Below are positions 26,863-35,902 of a stretch of DNA of 64,000 nucleotides, piece after piece; position 1 is the stretch's first letter, and every line of letters begins with the position of its first letter. The DNA comes from Saccharopolyspora sp. NFXS83. GTDB lineage: Bacteria; Actinomycetota; Actinomycetes; Mycobacteriales; Pseudonocardiaceae. A program made the position numbers and the translations under genes. Below the pieces are notes generated by a model. The model was not told the DNA's origin and did no database searches. It saw only the letters and a program-made list of their open reading frames with translations. The DNA lies in assembly GCF_026241095.1 (NCBI RefSeq), contig NZ_JAPFGB010000005.1:248001-312000 (forward strand), given 5' to 3'.

Positions 26863-26901
26863 GGCCAGCGGCCCGGAAGGAGGATTTCCGGTCCGCTGGC
26901 C
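26863..26901. terminator. hairpin terminator after the Tat-exported protein gene
   Basis: Stem GGCCAGCGG (26863-26871) / CCGCTGGCC (26893-26901) with an inner CGGAA/TTCCG pairing, about 100 bp after the stop at 27000 on the minus strand. No T-run. Confidence 0.55.
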
Positions 26902-26999
26902 GGAGAACCGGCGGCCGATCGCGTCCGCGGGCTCCGTCGAACCGGCTCGTCAGCGGGAAATCCCGCACGAGCGGACCGGTGAGTTCAGCGCCGCAGGGC

Positions 27000-28022
27000 T
27001 CATTCGTAGTCGGGCGAGAAGATCCGCGCCTTGTAGAACCGGGCGTCCGCCCAGCCGCGTTCGTCGGACGGTTCGCCCAGCTTCGTGCCGATGCTGACCT
27101 TCGTGCCCATCTCCCCCGTGTCCGGTGAGCCGACGACCCACACGTACTCGCCGGTGCCGGGGTGGCGCGCGATGGACTTGACCCGGCCCTTCGCCCAGAT
27201 CGGCTTGCTGATCACCTCGTCCTCGTTGACGTCGTAGCTGTAGACGCCTTTGCTGTCGGTCAGCAGCAGCCGCCCGCGGTGGGTGTAGTCGGGCTGCAGG
27301 TCGTGGCCCATCTTCGCGCCGTCGTGCTCGATCGGCACCGTCCGCCACACGTCCAGGTCGGTGTTCTGCCCGGAGCCCTTGACCTTGTAGCCGACGAGCT
27401 TGCCGTCCCCCAGCACCCACAAGACGCCCTCCGCCACCGAGTCCTTCGTCCGCGGGTCCCAGAGGATTCCGTGCGCACCGGGGAAGGTCCAGGAGTTGAC
27501 CTTCTCGTAGCCGTCGAAGTCGTCGATGGAGTCGGCGTTCTTCGGCGAGTACAGCTGGAGGTTCTTCTCACCCTTGGAGCTGGCGGTGAGGATCGAGCCG
27601 TTGTACGGGATCCGCTCGATCGAATGCGGGTTGTCATCCGGGTAGGCGTCCCAGATCAGGTCGTTGTCGGAGTCGGTGTGCTCGCCGCGCTTCTTGATGT
27701 CGACGACCCCGGCCCCGCCGCCGGAGGCGACGACGAGCGCGATGAGCCCGCGCTTCGCGGTCTTGCGGATCTTGACGTCGGACAGGTCGGCCCACCACTT
27801 CTTGCCGAGCGGCGGTTCCTTGCCTTCGAAGGTCCAGATCACCGAGTCGTCGTTCCACCGCGTCGCGTCGCGGTCGTAGATCCGCACGGTCTTGGAGTTC
27901 TGGTCGACCACGGCGACGTGGTAGCCCGCCGCCGCGCTCGCGGTGGCGCCGGTCGCCAGCGAGGTCGATCCGAGGACCGCTCCCGCAGCGACGCCCTTGA
28001 GCACTGTTCGCCTGCTGTGCAT
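27000..28022 (-). CDS. Tat-exported beta-propeller-like protein (DUF6528-like)
   Basis: Secreted protein of 340 residues. The N-terminus MHSRRTVLKGVAAGAVLGS is a twin-arginine signal (RRTVLK), followed by a cleavage-type ATASAAA, so it should be folded before export. The mature part has repeated Trp/Asp-rich strands (VIWTFEGK, VNSWTFPGAHGILWDPR, HPGTGEYVWVVGSPDTGE) suggesting a beta-propeller. It resembles actinobacterial DUF6528 proteins of unknown function as I remember them. ATG 28022 has GGGGGA upstream. Confidence 0.75.
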   Translation of the reverse strand: MHSRRTVLKGVAAGAVLGSTSLATGATASAAAGYHVAVVDQNSKTVRIYDRDATRWNDDSVIWTFEGKEPPLGKKWWADLSDVKIRKTAKRGLIALVVASGGGAGVVDIKKRGEHTDSDNDLIWDAYPDDNPHSIERIPYNGSILTASSKGEKNLQLYSPKNADSIDDFDGYEKVNSWTFPGAHGILWDPRTKDSVAEGVLWVLGDGKLVGYKVKGSGQNTDLDVWRTVPIEHDGAKMGHDLQPDYTHRGRLLLTDSKGVYSYDVNEDEVISKPIWAKGRVKSIARHPGTGEYVWVVGSPDTGEMGTKVSIGTKLGEPSDERGWADARFYKARIFSPDYE

Positions 28023-28092
28023 GTGATTCCCCCTAGAAGCACGCTTGATCGAACAGTAGGCGATCAGCGGGCCGACGGTGGACGAACGCGGA

Positions 28093-28139
28093 AACGCGAG
28101 CGGCACCCCGGAAGTCCGGCCCGAGGCGCCGCTCGCGTT
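28093..28139. terminator. hairpin terminator after the XRE-DUF397 operon
   Basis: Perfect 12-bp stem AACGCGAGCGGC (28093-28104) / GCCGCTCGCGTT (28128-28139), with an inner CCGG pairing, 11 bp after the DUF397 stop on the minus strand. Confidence 0.7.
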
Positions 28140-28150
28140 CGATCACCCGC

Positions 28151-28327
28151 CTACTCGGCGTCGAACCGGCCGCGCTTGACCGAGTCGACGAACTTCAGGA
28201 CGTCCACCCGCAGCACCGGGCCGTTCGGGTCCTTGGAATCCCGGATCCTGCCTCGCGGATTCGACAGCTCGACGCAGTTCCCGTTCGGATTGGAACGGCT
28301 GGGCTTCTGCCAACGAACCTCGTTCAC
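28151..28327 (-). CDS. DUF397 small protein
   Basis: Small protein of 58 residues with the DUF397 pattern: WQKPSRSNPNGNCVELS, then RIRDSKDPNGPVLRV and a closing FVDSVKRGRFD. GTG 28327 overlaps the TGA of the upstream XRE gene (GTGA), so both are translated together. In streptomycetes, DUF397 proteins accompany WhiJ/AbaA-type XRE regulators and modulate them, affecting development and antibiotic production. Too short to be obvious as a reading frame, but the motif match is good. Confidence 0.88.
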   Translation of the reverse strand: MNEVRWQKPSRSNPNGNCVELSNPRGRIRDSKDPNGPVLRVDVLKFVDSVKRGRFDAE

Positions 28328-29175
28328 CGGTCAACCTCCCACACCTTGAGAGCCTTGGCGAGGCAGTCTAACGAGCCGGTCGGGTCCATGGCGATATCGT
28401 GAATCTTGCGCACCGCCTTCCGATATTCCCGCACATCGTGCTCAACGGGGACGAAAACCCCGGAACTGTAGTGCTCGAAATGGACGACGGCAGGAGCGTC
28501 CGGGAATTCGTAGACGACGAAAGGGCCCGACCAACCGGGGTGCCAACCCACCCTCAACGGCACGACTCGGATCGTCACGTTCGGCTTGGCGCTGATGTCG
28601 ATGAGGTGCTCGACCTGCGTCCGCATCGTCCGGGCCGAACCGATCGGCTCGTGGACGACGGCCTCACTGATCAGCGCCTCGAAACGCAGCGGATCTCGCT
28701 CGTTCAACACCTCGCCGCGACCCGCGCGCGCGATGACTCGGGCATCCAGGTCCTCTTTCGAGAGGTCGATCCCTTCCAGGAGGGCCCGACTGTAATCCGC
28801 GGTCTGCAACAGTCCCGGCACGACCATCGGGGACCATTCCGAGATCGCTGATGCGGCGCGTTCACACTCGATCGCTCCCGCGAGCTGTTGCGGGATTCCG
28901 GCGGTGCCGACGGTGAGCCAGCTCGGTTCGCCGAGGTTGCGGGCCAAGTCGAGGATCCGCTCCCGCTCACCCGCCGAGACCCGCAGCGCCGTGAGGATCA
29001 TCGCGACCGTCTCGACGCCGGGCACCCGGTAGCCGGTCTCCCAGTGCGAGATCTGGGTGTGCGAAAACTCCAGTTGTCTCGCTAACACCCGGAGACCGAC
29101 TCCGCGCGTTTCGCGCGCGTCGCGCAGCGCGGCCGAAAGAGCTCGCGCGCGAGGCGTACCTGCGGTGGCAGCCAT
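28324..29175 (-). CDS. XRE-family regulator with DUF5753 (WhiJ/AbaA-like)
   Basis: Regulator of 283 residues. The N-terminal helix-turn-helix is at about 10-65 (LRDARETRGVGLRVLARQLE then SHTQISHWETGYRVPG); DUF5753 follows (PMVVPGLLQTADYSRALLEG, HLIDISAKPNVTIRVVPL, YEFPDAPAVVHFEHYSSG). These regulators are multiplied in filamentous actinobacteria, each with a DUF397 partner, here overlapping by 4 bp. ATG 29175 has AGGTAGGTG upstream. A small gene diverges from it at 29348, as is usual for such cassettes, and may be its target. Confidence 0.92.
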   Translation of the reverse strand: MAATAGTPRARALSAALRDARETRGVGLRVLARQLEFSHTQISHWETGYRVPGVETVAMILTALRVSAGERERILDLARNLGEPSWLTVGTAGIPQQLAGAIECERAASAISEWSPMVVPGLLQTADYSRALLEGIDLSKEDLDARVIARAGRGEVLNERDPLRFEALISEAVVHEPIGSARTMRTQVEHLIDISAKPNVTIRVVPLRVGWHPGWSGPFVVYEFPDAPAVVHFEHYSSGVFVPVEHDVREYRKAVRKIHDIAMDPTGSLDCLAKALKVWEVDR

Positions 29176-29347
29176 GCAACACCTACCTGTTGTCGCTGTT
29201 TTCACCTGATCACACGATCGGCGCTCTGGTGGTCCTCATTCGCAACCGGTCAACGTGTGCGTCGACCGATCCGGAGCGCGGGAACAAGGGCGCGGAACGC
29301 ACTCGATCCTGGCGCAACCGGCGAACGGACCATTCGAGGAATCGCCA

Positions 29348-29563
29348 ATGACATCCGACAAAACGCCCGATCGAGTGTTCGACGGAAAAGCCGACGCGCT
29401 CGCCGGCCCGCGCGCGAATTCTCCGCACCGGAGCGTGCGCGAAGCCGTGTGCGACGGCGACTTGGAAATCTGGCGCGCGGCTCCGCTCTTGAACATCGAG
29501 GGAGTGGAGCTGACGAGGCCGCCAGCGGAATTCGACGGCACCGGCGGCGATCGGCGCGACTGA
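29348..29563 (+). CDS. hypothetical small protein divergent from XRE gene
   Basis: Frame of 71 residues starting ATG 29348 after GAGGAATCGCCA. The product is charged and hydrophilic (MTSDKTPDRVFDGKADALAG, later LEIWRAAPLLNIEGVELTRP) with no signal peptide or membrane helix. Position opposite an XRE-DUF397 pair is the main argument that it is real. Function unknown. Confidence 0.55.
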   Translation: MTSDKTPDRVFDGKADALAGPRANSPHRSVREAVCDGDLEIWRAAPLLNIEGVELTRPPAEFDGTGGDRRD

Positions 29564-29666
29564 CCACCCGGATCGCGTGCGCCCTCCCTCCCCCCACCGC
29601 ACGCGTTCCGGGCGCCTCCCGGCCGCCGCACCGCCGCTCCTGACCCGGCGGTCGCGCCCGGGAGAC

Positions 29667-29710
29667 GAGCAGGGCGCGTCGAAGCCCCCGACCACCGACG
29701 CGCCCTGCTC
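29667..29710. terminator. strong hairpin terminator
   Basis: Perfect 15-bp arms GAGCAGGGCGCGTCG (29667-29681) and CGACGCGCCCTGCTC (29696-29710), followed by CTTCCT. It lies between the convergent small gene and MFS gene and could serve both. The remaining bases of 29564-29853 hold nothing else I can identify. Confidence 0.75.
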
Positions 29711-29853
29711 CTTCCTACGTCGTGACGTCCGCCGCCGAGCGCCGGAACCGCTTGCCTAAACCGGAAAGCACGTCGGCGCGACCACTGGAGTGATCGCGCC
29801 GAGGTGGTGCCGCCGGAGCGGCGTCGTCTTCGGTTCTCGTTGAGGCGAACCGG

Positions 29854-31350
29854 CTACTTGGTCGCCGTCTCGGTGGACCGCCGCTCGTCGTCCGAGCTCG
29901 TCACCGACACCGGCTCGCCGGATCCTCCGGACGAGCGGACGAACAGCGACGTCGCGAACGCGAGCGCGCCGATCACCGCTGCGACGATGAACGCGGTGCG
30001 CACGCCCGCGGCGTCGGGTGCGCCGGACGGCGCGGTGCTGCCGAGCGAGGCGACGGTGACGAACACCGCCGTGCCGAACGCGCCCGCGACCTGCTGGAGC
30101 GTCGCGAGGATCGCGCTGCCGTGGGAGTGCAGGTGGTCCGGCAGGGCGCTGAGCGACTCCGTCATCAACGGCGTCATCATCATCCCGAGCCCCGCCATCA
30201 TCAGCACGTGGATCGCGATCACCGCGCCCAGCGACGAGTCCGCGCCCAGCGTGGCGAACAGCCCCAGCGAGACCGCCATCGCCAACGCACCGGGGATCAC
30301 CAGGCGACGTGCGCCGTAGCGGTCGAACAGCCGTCCCACGGGCCTGCCGAGCAGCCCGAGGACCAGACCGCCGGGGAGCACCGCGAGGCCGCTGCCGAAC
30401 GTGCCGGTGTGCAGCACCGTCTGCAGGTACAGCGGCAGCATGATCGCCCCGGCGCCCAGCAGGCACATGAACAGCAGCGCCGTGAGCACCAGCGCCACGA
30501 CGAACGAGCGGATCTTGAACGGGCGCAGGTCCAGCAGCGCGCGGTCCTGGCGCTGCAGGCGGACCTGGCGCACGACGAACGCCGCCAGCGCGAGCGCGCC
30601 GACCACGATCGATGCCCACGGCGGCACCGGGTGGTCACCGCCGCCGGACTCGCCGATCGACGACAGGCCGTAGAGCAGGCCGCCGAAGCCGGCCGCGGAC
30701 AGCACCACCGACAGCACGTCCAGCGGCACCCGCCGCGTCTCGCCGTCCAGGCGCATCCAGACCACACCGATGGCCAGTGCCAGCAGCGACAGCGGCAGCA
30801 CCAGCCAGAACATCCAGCGCCAGCCCAGCGACGCCAGCACCGCGCCACCGATCGTCGGCCCCACGGCGGGGGCGACGGCGATGACGATGGTGATCGTGCC
30901 CATCGTCGCGCCGCGCCTCGACACGGGCACCAGGCGCATCACCGAGGTCATCAGCAGCGGCATCATCACCGCGGTCCCGCACGCCTGCACGACCCGGCCG
31001 ACCAGCAGCACCGCGAACCCGGGCGCCAGGCCGCTGAGCAAGGTGCCGATGCTGAACATGGTCAGCGAGGCGATGAAGATCTGGCGCGGCGTGAACCGCT
31101 CCAGCAGGAACCCGGTGATCGGGATGACCACGGCCATCGTCAGCAGGAAACCACTGGTCAGCCACTGCACGGTCGTGGTCGACACCCCGAGGTCGACGGT
31201 GAGGTCGCGCAGCGCGACGCTCAGGATCGTCTCGTTGAGGATCATGACGAAGGCCGAGACGACCAGCACACCGAGCAGCACGGCGGCCCGCGGTGGAGCG
31301 GCGGCCCCGCGATCGGACTCCGTGTCCACGGCTCTCGTGGAGTCGGTCAT
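29854..31350 (-). CDS. MFS drug exporter, DHA2 (EmrB/QacA) family
   Basis: Fourteen-helix proton-driven efflux protein of 498 residues. Motifs: LNETILSVALRDL in helix 1 (DHA2 motif D1 position, LDxTIVNVALP-like), GRVVQACGTAVMMPLL, and the DHA2 motif C-like GPTIGGAVLASLGWRWMF. ATG 31350 has AGGGG 10 nt upstream; the longer frame to 31452 is rejected. A degenerate version of the 22-bp operator lies about 350 bp upstream. Substrate unknown; often toxic metabolites or antibiotics. Confidence 0.9.
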   Translation of the reverse strand: MTDSTRAVDTESDRGAAAPPRAAVLLGVLVVSAFVMILNETILSVALRDLTVDLGVSTTTVQWLTSGFLLTMAVVIPITGFLLERFTPRQIFIASLTMFSIGTLLSGLAPGFAVLLVGRVVQACGTAVMMPLLMTSVMRLVPVSRRGATMGTITIVIAVAPAVGPTIGGAVLASLGWRWMFWLVLPLSLLALAIGVVWMRLDGETRRVPLDVLSVVLSAAGFGGLLYGLSSIGESGGGDHPVPPWASIVVGALALAAFVVRQVRLQRQDRALLDLRPFKIRSFVVALVLTALLFMCLLGAGAIMLPLYLQTVLHTGTFGSGLAVLPGGLVLGLLGRPVGRLFDRYGARRLVIPGALAMAVSLGLFATLGADSSLGAVIAIHVLMMAGLGMMMTPLMTESLSALPDHLHSHGSAILATLQQVAGAFGTAVFVTVASLGSTAPSGAPDAAGVRTAFIVAAVIGALAFATSLFVRSSGGSGEPVSVTSSDDERRSTETATK

Positions 31351-31741
31351 GGTTCGAGTACCCCTCACAGAACTAGGTCGAGCGCGTTCTCCGGCGCGGC
31401 CACGTCGCGGCACCTGGAGCCCGTGCTCCGAGAAACGTTCACCCGCCGACACCGGCGGGCTCGGTCCGGACGAGCCGAGTGGTCCGGCACCACCGGTCTC
31501 GGCACGTCATGAACGTGCGACGGCCAAGCGCCGAGACCTCGCTGCTTCCCCCCCAGGCATGCCATCGCCTGCACTGCCGCCCGCGTGACGCGGACGGCTC
31601 ACCCAGTTTAGATGCCACTTTCGAGTGATGAAGGCGAACCCGGTCACGCACCTGTCGGGAGACGGGTGAGCACAGGTCGTTCGTCGAGGTCACGACGTTA
31701 AGGCAGGTGTCTTGAGCTGTCCGCGAACACGCGGCACCCGC
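31351..31741. other. gap upstream of the DHA2 exporter
   Basis: 391 bp. It contains the degenerate operator at 31698-31719. A minus-strand frame of 84 codons (31439-31693) crosses it but has no ribosome-binding site and no recognisable sequence, so I do not call it. Confidence 0.4.
31698..31719. promoter_or_regulatory. degenerate 22-bp operator-like site (D)
   Basis: The left half TTAAGGCA is identical to the left half of site C, and CTTGA follows as in site C, but one extra base in the spacer and one in the right half break the symmetry. A weak or decayed operator upstream of the DHA2 exporter. Confidence 0.3.
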
Positions 31742-32947
31742 TCACGCTCCGCGATCCGGGACCGACGGCCCGTTCACTCCGGCGCGGTCCCTGATCGCGG
31801 CCGGATCGGCGAGCAGCCGGTGCAGCGCGAGCTGCCCCGCGCCGATCATGAGCAGGTCCGCGCCGAGCGCCGCGGGCACGATCCGCACCCCCTCCGACGC
31901 GGGCCCGACCGACTGCTCGCGCACCAGGCCGGTGAACCGCTCCGGGTCCGCGCGCAGCACGTCCGCGAGGAAACCGCCGAGCACCACGAGCTCCGGGTTG
32001 AGCACGTTGACCGCGTTGCTGACCGCGACGCTGAGCACCCGCGCCTGGCGGCCGAGCTCGGCTCGGACCGCGGGGTCGGCCGACGCGGCGAGCGCCGCGG
32101 AGAGTTCGACCTGGTCCGCCGAATCGAGCCCGAGCAGCGCGAGCAGCCGCGCGCGGCTCACCTCGTCCTCCAAGGTCCCGTCGGCGACCGCGCTGTCCGC
32201 CGGATCGCGCACGCCCGGCCGGGTCCGCCCGAACTCGCCCGCGTAGCCGCCGACCCCGCCGAGCGGTGCGCCGCCGGTGATGACGCCGCCGCCGATCCCG
32301 CTCGCGCCGCCGTTGAGGTAGACGAGATCGCGCACGCCGACGCCCGCGCCGAAGATGTGCTCGGCCAGCGCGCCCAGGCTCGCGTCGTTCGCGGCGAACG
32401 CGTCATGACCGGTCGCCCGGTGCAGCGCCGCCGCGATCGACTCCTCCCGCCAGCCGAGGTGCGGCGCCCACCGGACCACGCCGTCGCCCTCGCGGACCAG
32501 GCCGGGGACGGCGACGCCGATGCCCGCCACGCGGCTGCTCGCGAGCTCCGGCGCCAGGTCCGCGAGATCACCGACGACGATCTCGACGGTCTCCGCCGCC
32601 GTGACCGGGTGCCCGACCTCGTTGCGGATCCGGGCCCGGACCTTGCCGCCGAGGCTCACCACGCCGACGGTGACCGCGTCCAGCTCGGGGTTGACGGTGA
32701 TCGCGACGCAGCCTGGATCGGGATGCACCACGGGCGAGGGGCGGCCGACCCTGGCCGTGGCCTCCGGGCCGGATTCGAGGACGAACCCCAGGTCGGCGAG
32801 CTCGGCGACGAGGGCGGCGACGGTGGAGCGGCTGAGCCCGGTGGTCCGCGTGATCTCGGCGCGCGACAGCGATCCCCCGCGGTGCACGAGCCCCAGCACG
32901 GTCGCGAGGTTGCCGCGCCGCACGCGATCCAGATTGCTCCCGCGCAT
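31742..32947 (-). CDS. ROK-family repressor, XylR-like
   Basis: Sugar-responsive repressor of 401 residues: N-terminal winged helix ([22 protein letters not shown]) and a ROK sugar-kinase-like domain ([47 protein letters not shown]). The zinc-binding CxCGxxGC motif of classical ROK proteins is absent; the equivalent segment reads [16 protein letters not shown]. It is divergent from xylA with a palindrome in the gap, the standard xylR-xylA arrangement, so xylose is the likely inducer. Confidence 0.88.
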   Translation of the reverse strand: MRGSNLDRVRRGNLATVLGLVHRGGSLSRAEITRTTGLSRSTVAALVAELADLGFVLESGPEATARVGRPSPVVHPDPGCVAITVNPELDAVTVGVVSLGGKVRARIRNEVGHPVTAAETVEIVVGDLADLAPELASSRVAGIGVAVPGLVREGDGVVRWAPHLGWREESIAAALHRATGHDAFAANDASLGALAEHIFGAGVGVRDLVYLNGGASGIGGGVITGGAPLGGVGGYAGEFGRTRPGVRDPADSAVADGTLEDEVSRARLLALLGLDSADQVELSAALAASADPAVRAELGRQARVLSVAVSNAVNVLNPELVVLGGFLADVLRADPERFTGLVREQSVGPASEGVRIVPAALGADLLMIGAGQLALHRLLADPAAIRDRAGVNGPSVPDRGA

Positions 32948-33009
32948 CCACTTCCCATCGTTCGGAGCAGGGTTCGGCTGTTGTCACCGCTCGCAGCCGA
33001 ACCCTATTA

Positions 33010-33026
33010 TGTTCTTCAAACGAACA
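33010..33026. promoter_or_regulatory. operator candidate between ROK repressor and xylA
   Basis: TGTTC-ttcaaac-GAACA, perfect 5-bp arms in an AT-rich block, 24 bp before the xylA start and 63 bp before the repressor start. Well placed to control both directions. Confidence 0.6.
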
Positions 33027-33049
33027 AATCGCAAGGGAGTCGAGTGATC

Positions 33050-34243
33050 ATGAGCCGCAACCCCACTCCGGCCGACCGGTTCTCCTTCGGGCTCTGGACC
33101 ATCGGCTACACCGGCGCCGACCCGTTCGGCGGCCCCACCCGGTCCCCGATGGACACCGTGCACGCCGTGGAGAAGCTCGCCGAACTCGGCGCCCACGGCC
33201 TCACCTTCCACGACGACGACCTGTTCCCCTTCGACTCCACCGAGGCGCGGCGCCGCACCGAGATCGACCGGTTGAAGCAGGCGCTCGACGACACCGGGGT
33301 CGTCGTTCCGATGGTCACGACGAACCTGTTCTCCCACCCCGTGTTCAAGGACGGCGGCCTCACCTCCAACGACCGGGCGGTGCGCCGCTTCGCGCTGCGC
33401 AAGGTGCTGCGCAACCTCGACCTCGCGGCCGAGCTCGGCGCCCGCACCTTCGTCATGTGGGGTGGGCGCGAAGGCGCCGAGTACGACTCCGCGAAGGACG
33501 TCGGGCAGGCGTTGGAGCGCTACCGCGAGGCCGTGAACCTGCTCGGCGAGTACGTGATCGACCGGGGCTACGACCTCCGGTTCGCGCTAGAACCGAAGCC
33601 GAACGAGCCGCGCGGCGACATCCTGCTGCCCACGCTGGGGCACGCGATCGCGTTCATCGACTCGCTGGAGCGCCCCGAACTCGTCGGCGTCAACCCGGAG
33701 GTCGGGCACGAGCAGATGGCCGGGCTCAACTACGCGGCGGGCATCGCGCAGGCGCTCTACCACGGCAAGCTCTTCCACCTCGACCTCAACGGCCAGCGCG
33801 GCATCAAGTACGACCAGGACCTCGTGTTCGGCCACGGCGACCTGCACAACGCGTTCGCGCTCGTGGACCTGCTGGAACACGGCGGCCCCGGTGGCGTGCC
33901 CGCCTACGACGGGCCGCGGCACTTCGACTTCAAGCCGAGCCGCACCGAGGACGAGGCCGGCGTGTGGGATTCGGTGCGCGCCAACATGGCCAACTACCTG
34001 CTGCTCAAGGAACGGGCGGCGGCGTTCCGCGCCGACCCCGACGTGCAGGAGGCGCTGGAGGCCGCGCGGGTGCCGGAGCTGGCGGTGCCGACGCTCGCCG
34101 ACGGCGAGGGGTACGCGGCGCTGGTGTCCGACCGCTCCGCGTTCGAGGAGTTCGACGCCGCCGAGTACCTCGACGGCCACGGCTTCGGGCTGGTGCGCCT
34201 GCAGCAGCTCGCGACCGAACACCTGATGGGCGCCCGCGGCTGA
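33050..34243 (+). CDS. xylA: xylose isomerase
   Basis: Converts D-xylose to D-xylulose with two divalent metal ions. The 397-residue sequence is collinear with Streptomyces enzymes: [34 protein letters not shown] (catalytic His), ATTNLF-type [31 protein letters not shown] (metal Glu), [28 protein letters not shown] (metal Asp), and [15 protein letters not shown] 33050 is chosen; an in-frame GTG at 33044 is closer to the GGGAG site and cannot be excluded. No xylulokinase gene follows; instead an alditol oxidase does. Confidence 0.97.
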   Translation: MSRNPTPADRFSFGLWTIGYTGADPFGGPTRSPMDTVHAVEKLAELGAHGLTFHDDDLFPFDSTEARRRTEIDRLKQALDDTGVVVPMVTTNLFSHPVFKDGGLTSNDRAVRRFALRKVLRNLDLAAELGARTFVMWGGREGAEYDSAKDVGQALERYREAVNLLGEYVIDRGYDLRFALEPKPNEPRGDILLPTLGHAIAFIDSLERPELVGVNPEVGHEQMAGLNYAAGIAQALYHGKLFHLDLNGQRGIKYDQDLVFGHGDLHNAFALVDLLEHGGPGGVPAYDGPRHFDFKPSRTEDEAGVWDSVRANMANYLLLKERAAAFRADPDVQEALEAARVPELAVPTLADGEGYAALVSDRSAFEEFDAAEYLDGHGFGLVRLQQLATEHLMGARG

Positions 34244-34282
34244 TCCGCGGCAGGGCACGATGACCGGATGCCGAGGAGAGCA

Positions 34283-35536
34283 GTGATCCGCACGAACTGG
34301 TCGGGCAACTACGCCTACCGCGCACCGAGGTTCGCCGAACCCCGCGGGGTCGACGAGCTCGCCGAGGCGGTCACCACCGGCGAGCGGGTGCGGGTCGCGG
34401 GCACCGGGCACACCTTCAACGGCATCGCCGACAGCGCGGACCTGCGGATCTCGCTGGCGGCGATGCCGACCGGGATCGAGATCGACTCCGCGCGCCGCGT
34501 CGTGTCGGTCACCGGCCCGGTGCGCTACCGCGAGCTGGCCGAGCATCTGCACGCGCGCGGCTGGGCGCTGGCGAACCTGGCTTCCCTGCCGGACCTGTCG
34601 GTCGTCGGCGCGATCTCCACCGGCACGCACGGCTCCGGCTCCAGGTTGCGCGGCCTCGCCTCCGACGTGCGGGCGATGGAGGTGCTGACCGCGCGCGGCG
34701 AGCTCCGCGAGCTGCGCGAGGGCGACGCCGAGTTCCCCGGCGCCGTGGTCGGGCTCGGCGCGCTCGGCGTGATCACGCGGGTGGAGCTCGCCGTCGAACC
34801 CGCCTACCAGGTCACCCAGCACGTGTACGGGTCGTTGCCGTGGGCGGCGCTGGCCGACGAGCTCGGCGCGCTGCTGAACTGCGGGTACAGCGTCAGCCTG
34901 TTCACCGACTTCGACGGCGCGGGCATCCGGCAGTGCGTGGTGAAGGAACGCGACGGCACCCCGCACGAGACCGGACCGTTCGACCGCGTCGGCGTCCGCC
35001 TCGTGGACGGGCCGCGGCACCCGGTGGCGGGCGGCCCGGCGGAGAACGTCACCGTCCAGGCCGCGCCCGGACCGTGGCACGAGCGGCTGCCGCACTTCCG
35101 AGCCGGGCGGACTCCCAGCAGCGGCGCCGAAATCCAGAGCGAGTACCTGGTGGGCGCCGAGCACGCGGCAGCCGCCGTCGAGGCGCTGCGCGAAGCCGGC
35201 CCCGAGTTCGCGCACGTGCTGCTGGTGAGCGAACTGCGCTCCGTCGCCGCGGACGACCGCTGGCTCAGCCCCGCTTGGGAGCGCGACTCGCTGGCGATCC
35301 ACTTCACCTGGCGCCTCGACCAACCCGGCGTGGAGGCCGCGCTGCCCGCGGTCGAAGCGGCGCTGGCACCGTTCGGCGCCCGCCCGCACTGGGGCAAGGT
35401 CTGGGCGATGGGTCCCGACGTGCTCGCCGAGCGCTACCCGCGCCTGCCCGACTTCCGCGCTCTGGCGGACCGCTGGGACCCGGACCACCGCTTCCGCAAC
35501 GACTTCTTGGACCACCGGGTCTTCGGAGCGCACTAG
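34283..35536 (+). CDS. aldO: FAD-linked alditol (xylitol) oxidase
   Basis: VAO-family flavoprotein of 417 residues, collinear with the Streptomyces coelicolor alditol oxidase AldO, which oxidises xylitol, sorbitol and similar polyols at C1 with O2 to give H2O2. Seen: VRVAGTGHTFN (His that carries covalent FAD), NLASLPDLSVVGAISTGTHGSG, LGALGVITRVELAVEPAY, GPWHERLPHFRAGRTPSSGAEIQSEYL, and RPHWGKVW near the end. GTG 34283 (VIRTNWSGNYAYR) fits the family start better than ATG 34268 and has GAGG 7 nt upstream. It follows xylA by 39 bp, probably one operon. Confidence 0.9.
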   Translation: MIRTNWSGNYAYRAPRFAEPRGVDELAEAVTTGERVRVAGTGHTFNGIADSADLRISLAAMPTGIEIDSARRVVSVTGPVRYRELAEHLHARGWALANLASLPDLSVVGAISTGTHGSGSRLRGLASDVRAMEVLTARGELRELREGDAEFPGAVVGLGALGVITRVELAVEPAYQVTQHVYGSLPWAALADELGALLNCGYSVSLFTDFDGAGIRQCVVKERDGTPHETGPFDRVGVRLVDGPRHPVAGGPAENVTVQAAPGPWHERLPHFRAGRTPSSGAEIQSEYLVGAEHAAAAVEALREAGPEFAHVLLVSELRSVAADDRWLSPAWERDSLAIHFTWRLDQPGVEAALPAVEAALAPFGARPHWGKVWAMGPDVLAERYPRLPDFRALADRWDPDHRFRNDFLDHRVFGAH

Positions 35537-35631
35537 TCTTCGTCGAACGAGCCGCCCCGGAGCACCGTCGTCCACCGGAGAACGCGGTCCGGTGCACGAG
35601 GCATCGCGAAATGAGCTTGATCTGCTTCCCG

Positions 35632-35780
35632 CCGGCGTCGAAACTGCTCAGCGGTGACCGCGCACGCTGCAGGACCACCGGCGGGTGCTCAGCGGCTTCC
35701 TCGCGAGGACGGCCAGTTCGCTGCGCACGGCATGCAGGAGCAAGGGATCCCGCAGCGAGCAAGCCGCTGAGGTTCCGCTG
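35632..35780 (+). repeat. dispersed palindromic repeat, copy 5
   Basis: Copy 5, plus orientation, in the 366-bp gap between aldO and the next MFS gene. Left arm CTCAGCGGCTTCCTCGC and right arm GCGAGCAAGCCGCTGAG with one C-C mismatch. A second partial unit, GGGCTCTCAGCGGCTCCGGCCGC, lies at about 35812-35834. No gene in the gap. Confidence 0.75.
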
Positions 35781-35902
35781 AGCGACCGACAACGCAGACC
35801 GAGTGCACAGGCGGGCTCTCAGCGGCTCCGGCCGCTGACAAGACGCGGACGAAGTACCGGTCCGAAGGCTCTCCCCATGACGTCCGCAGGAGCTGCTCGA
35901 TC

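Noticed and set aside
33587-35575. 662-codon minus-strand frame opposite xylA and the alditol oxidase
   Set aside because: Antisense shadow of two well recognised enzymes.
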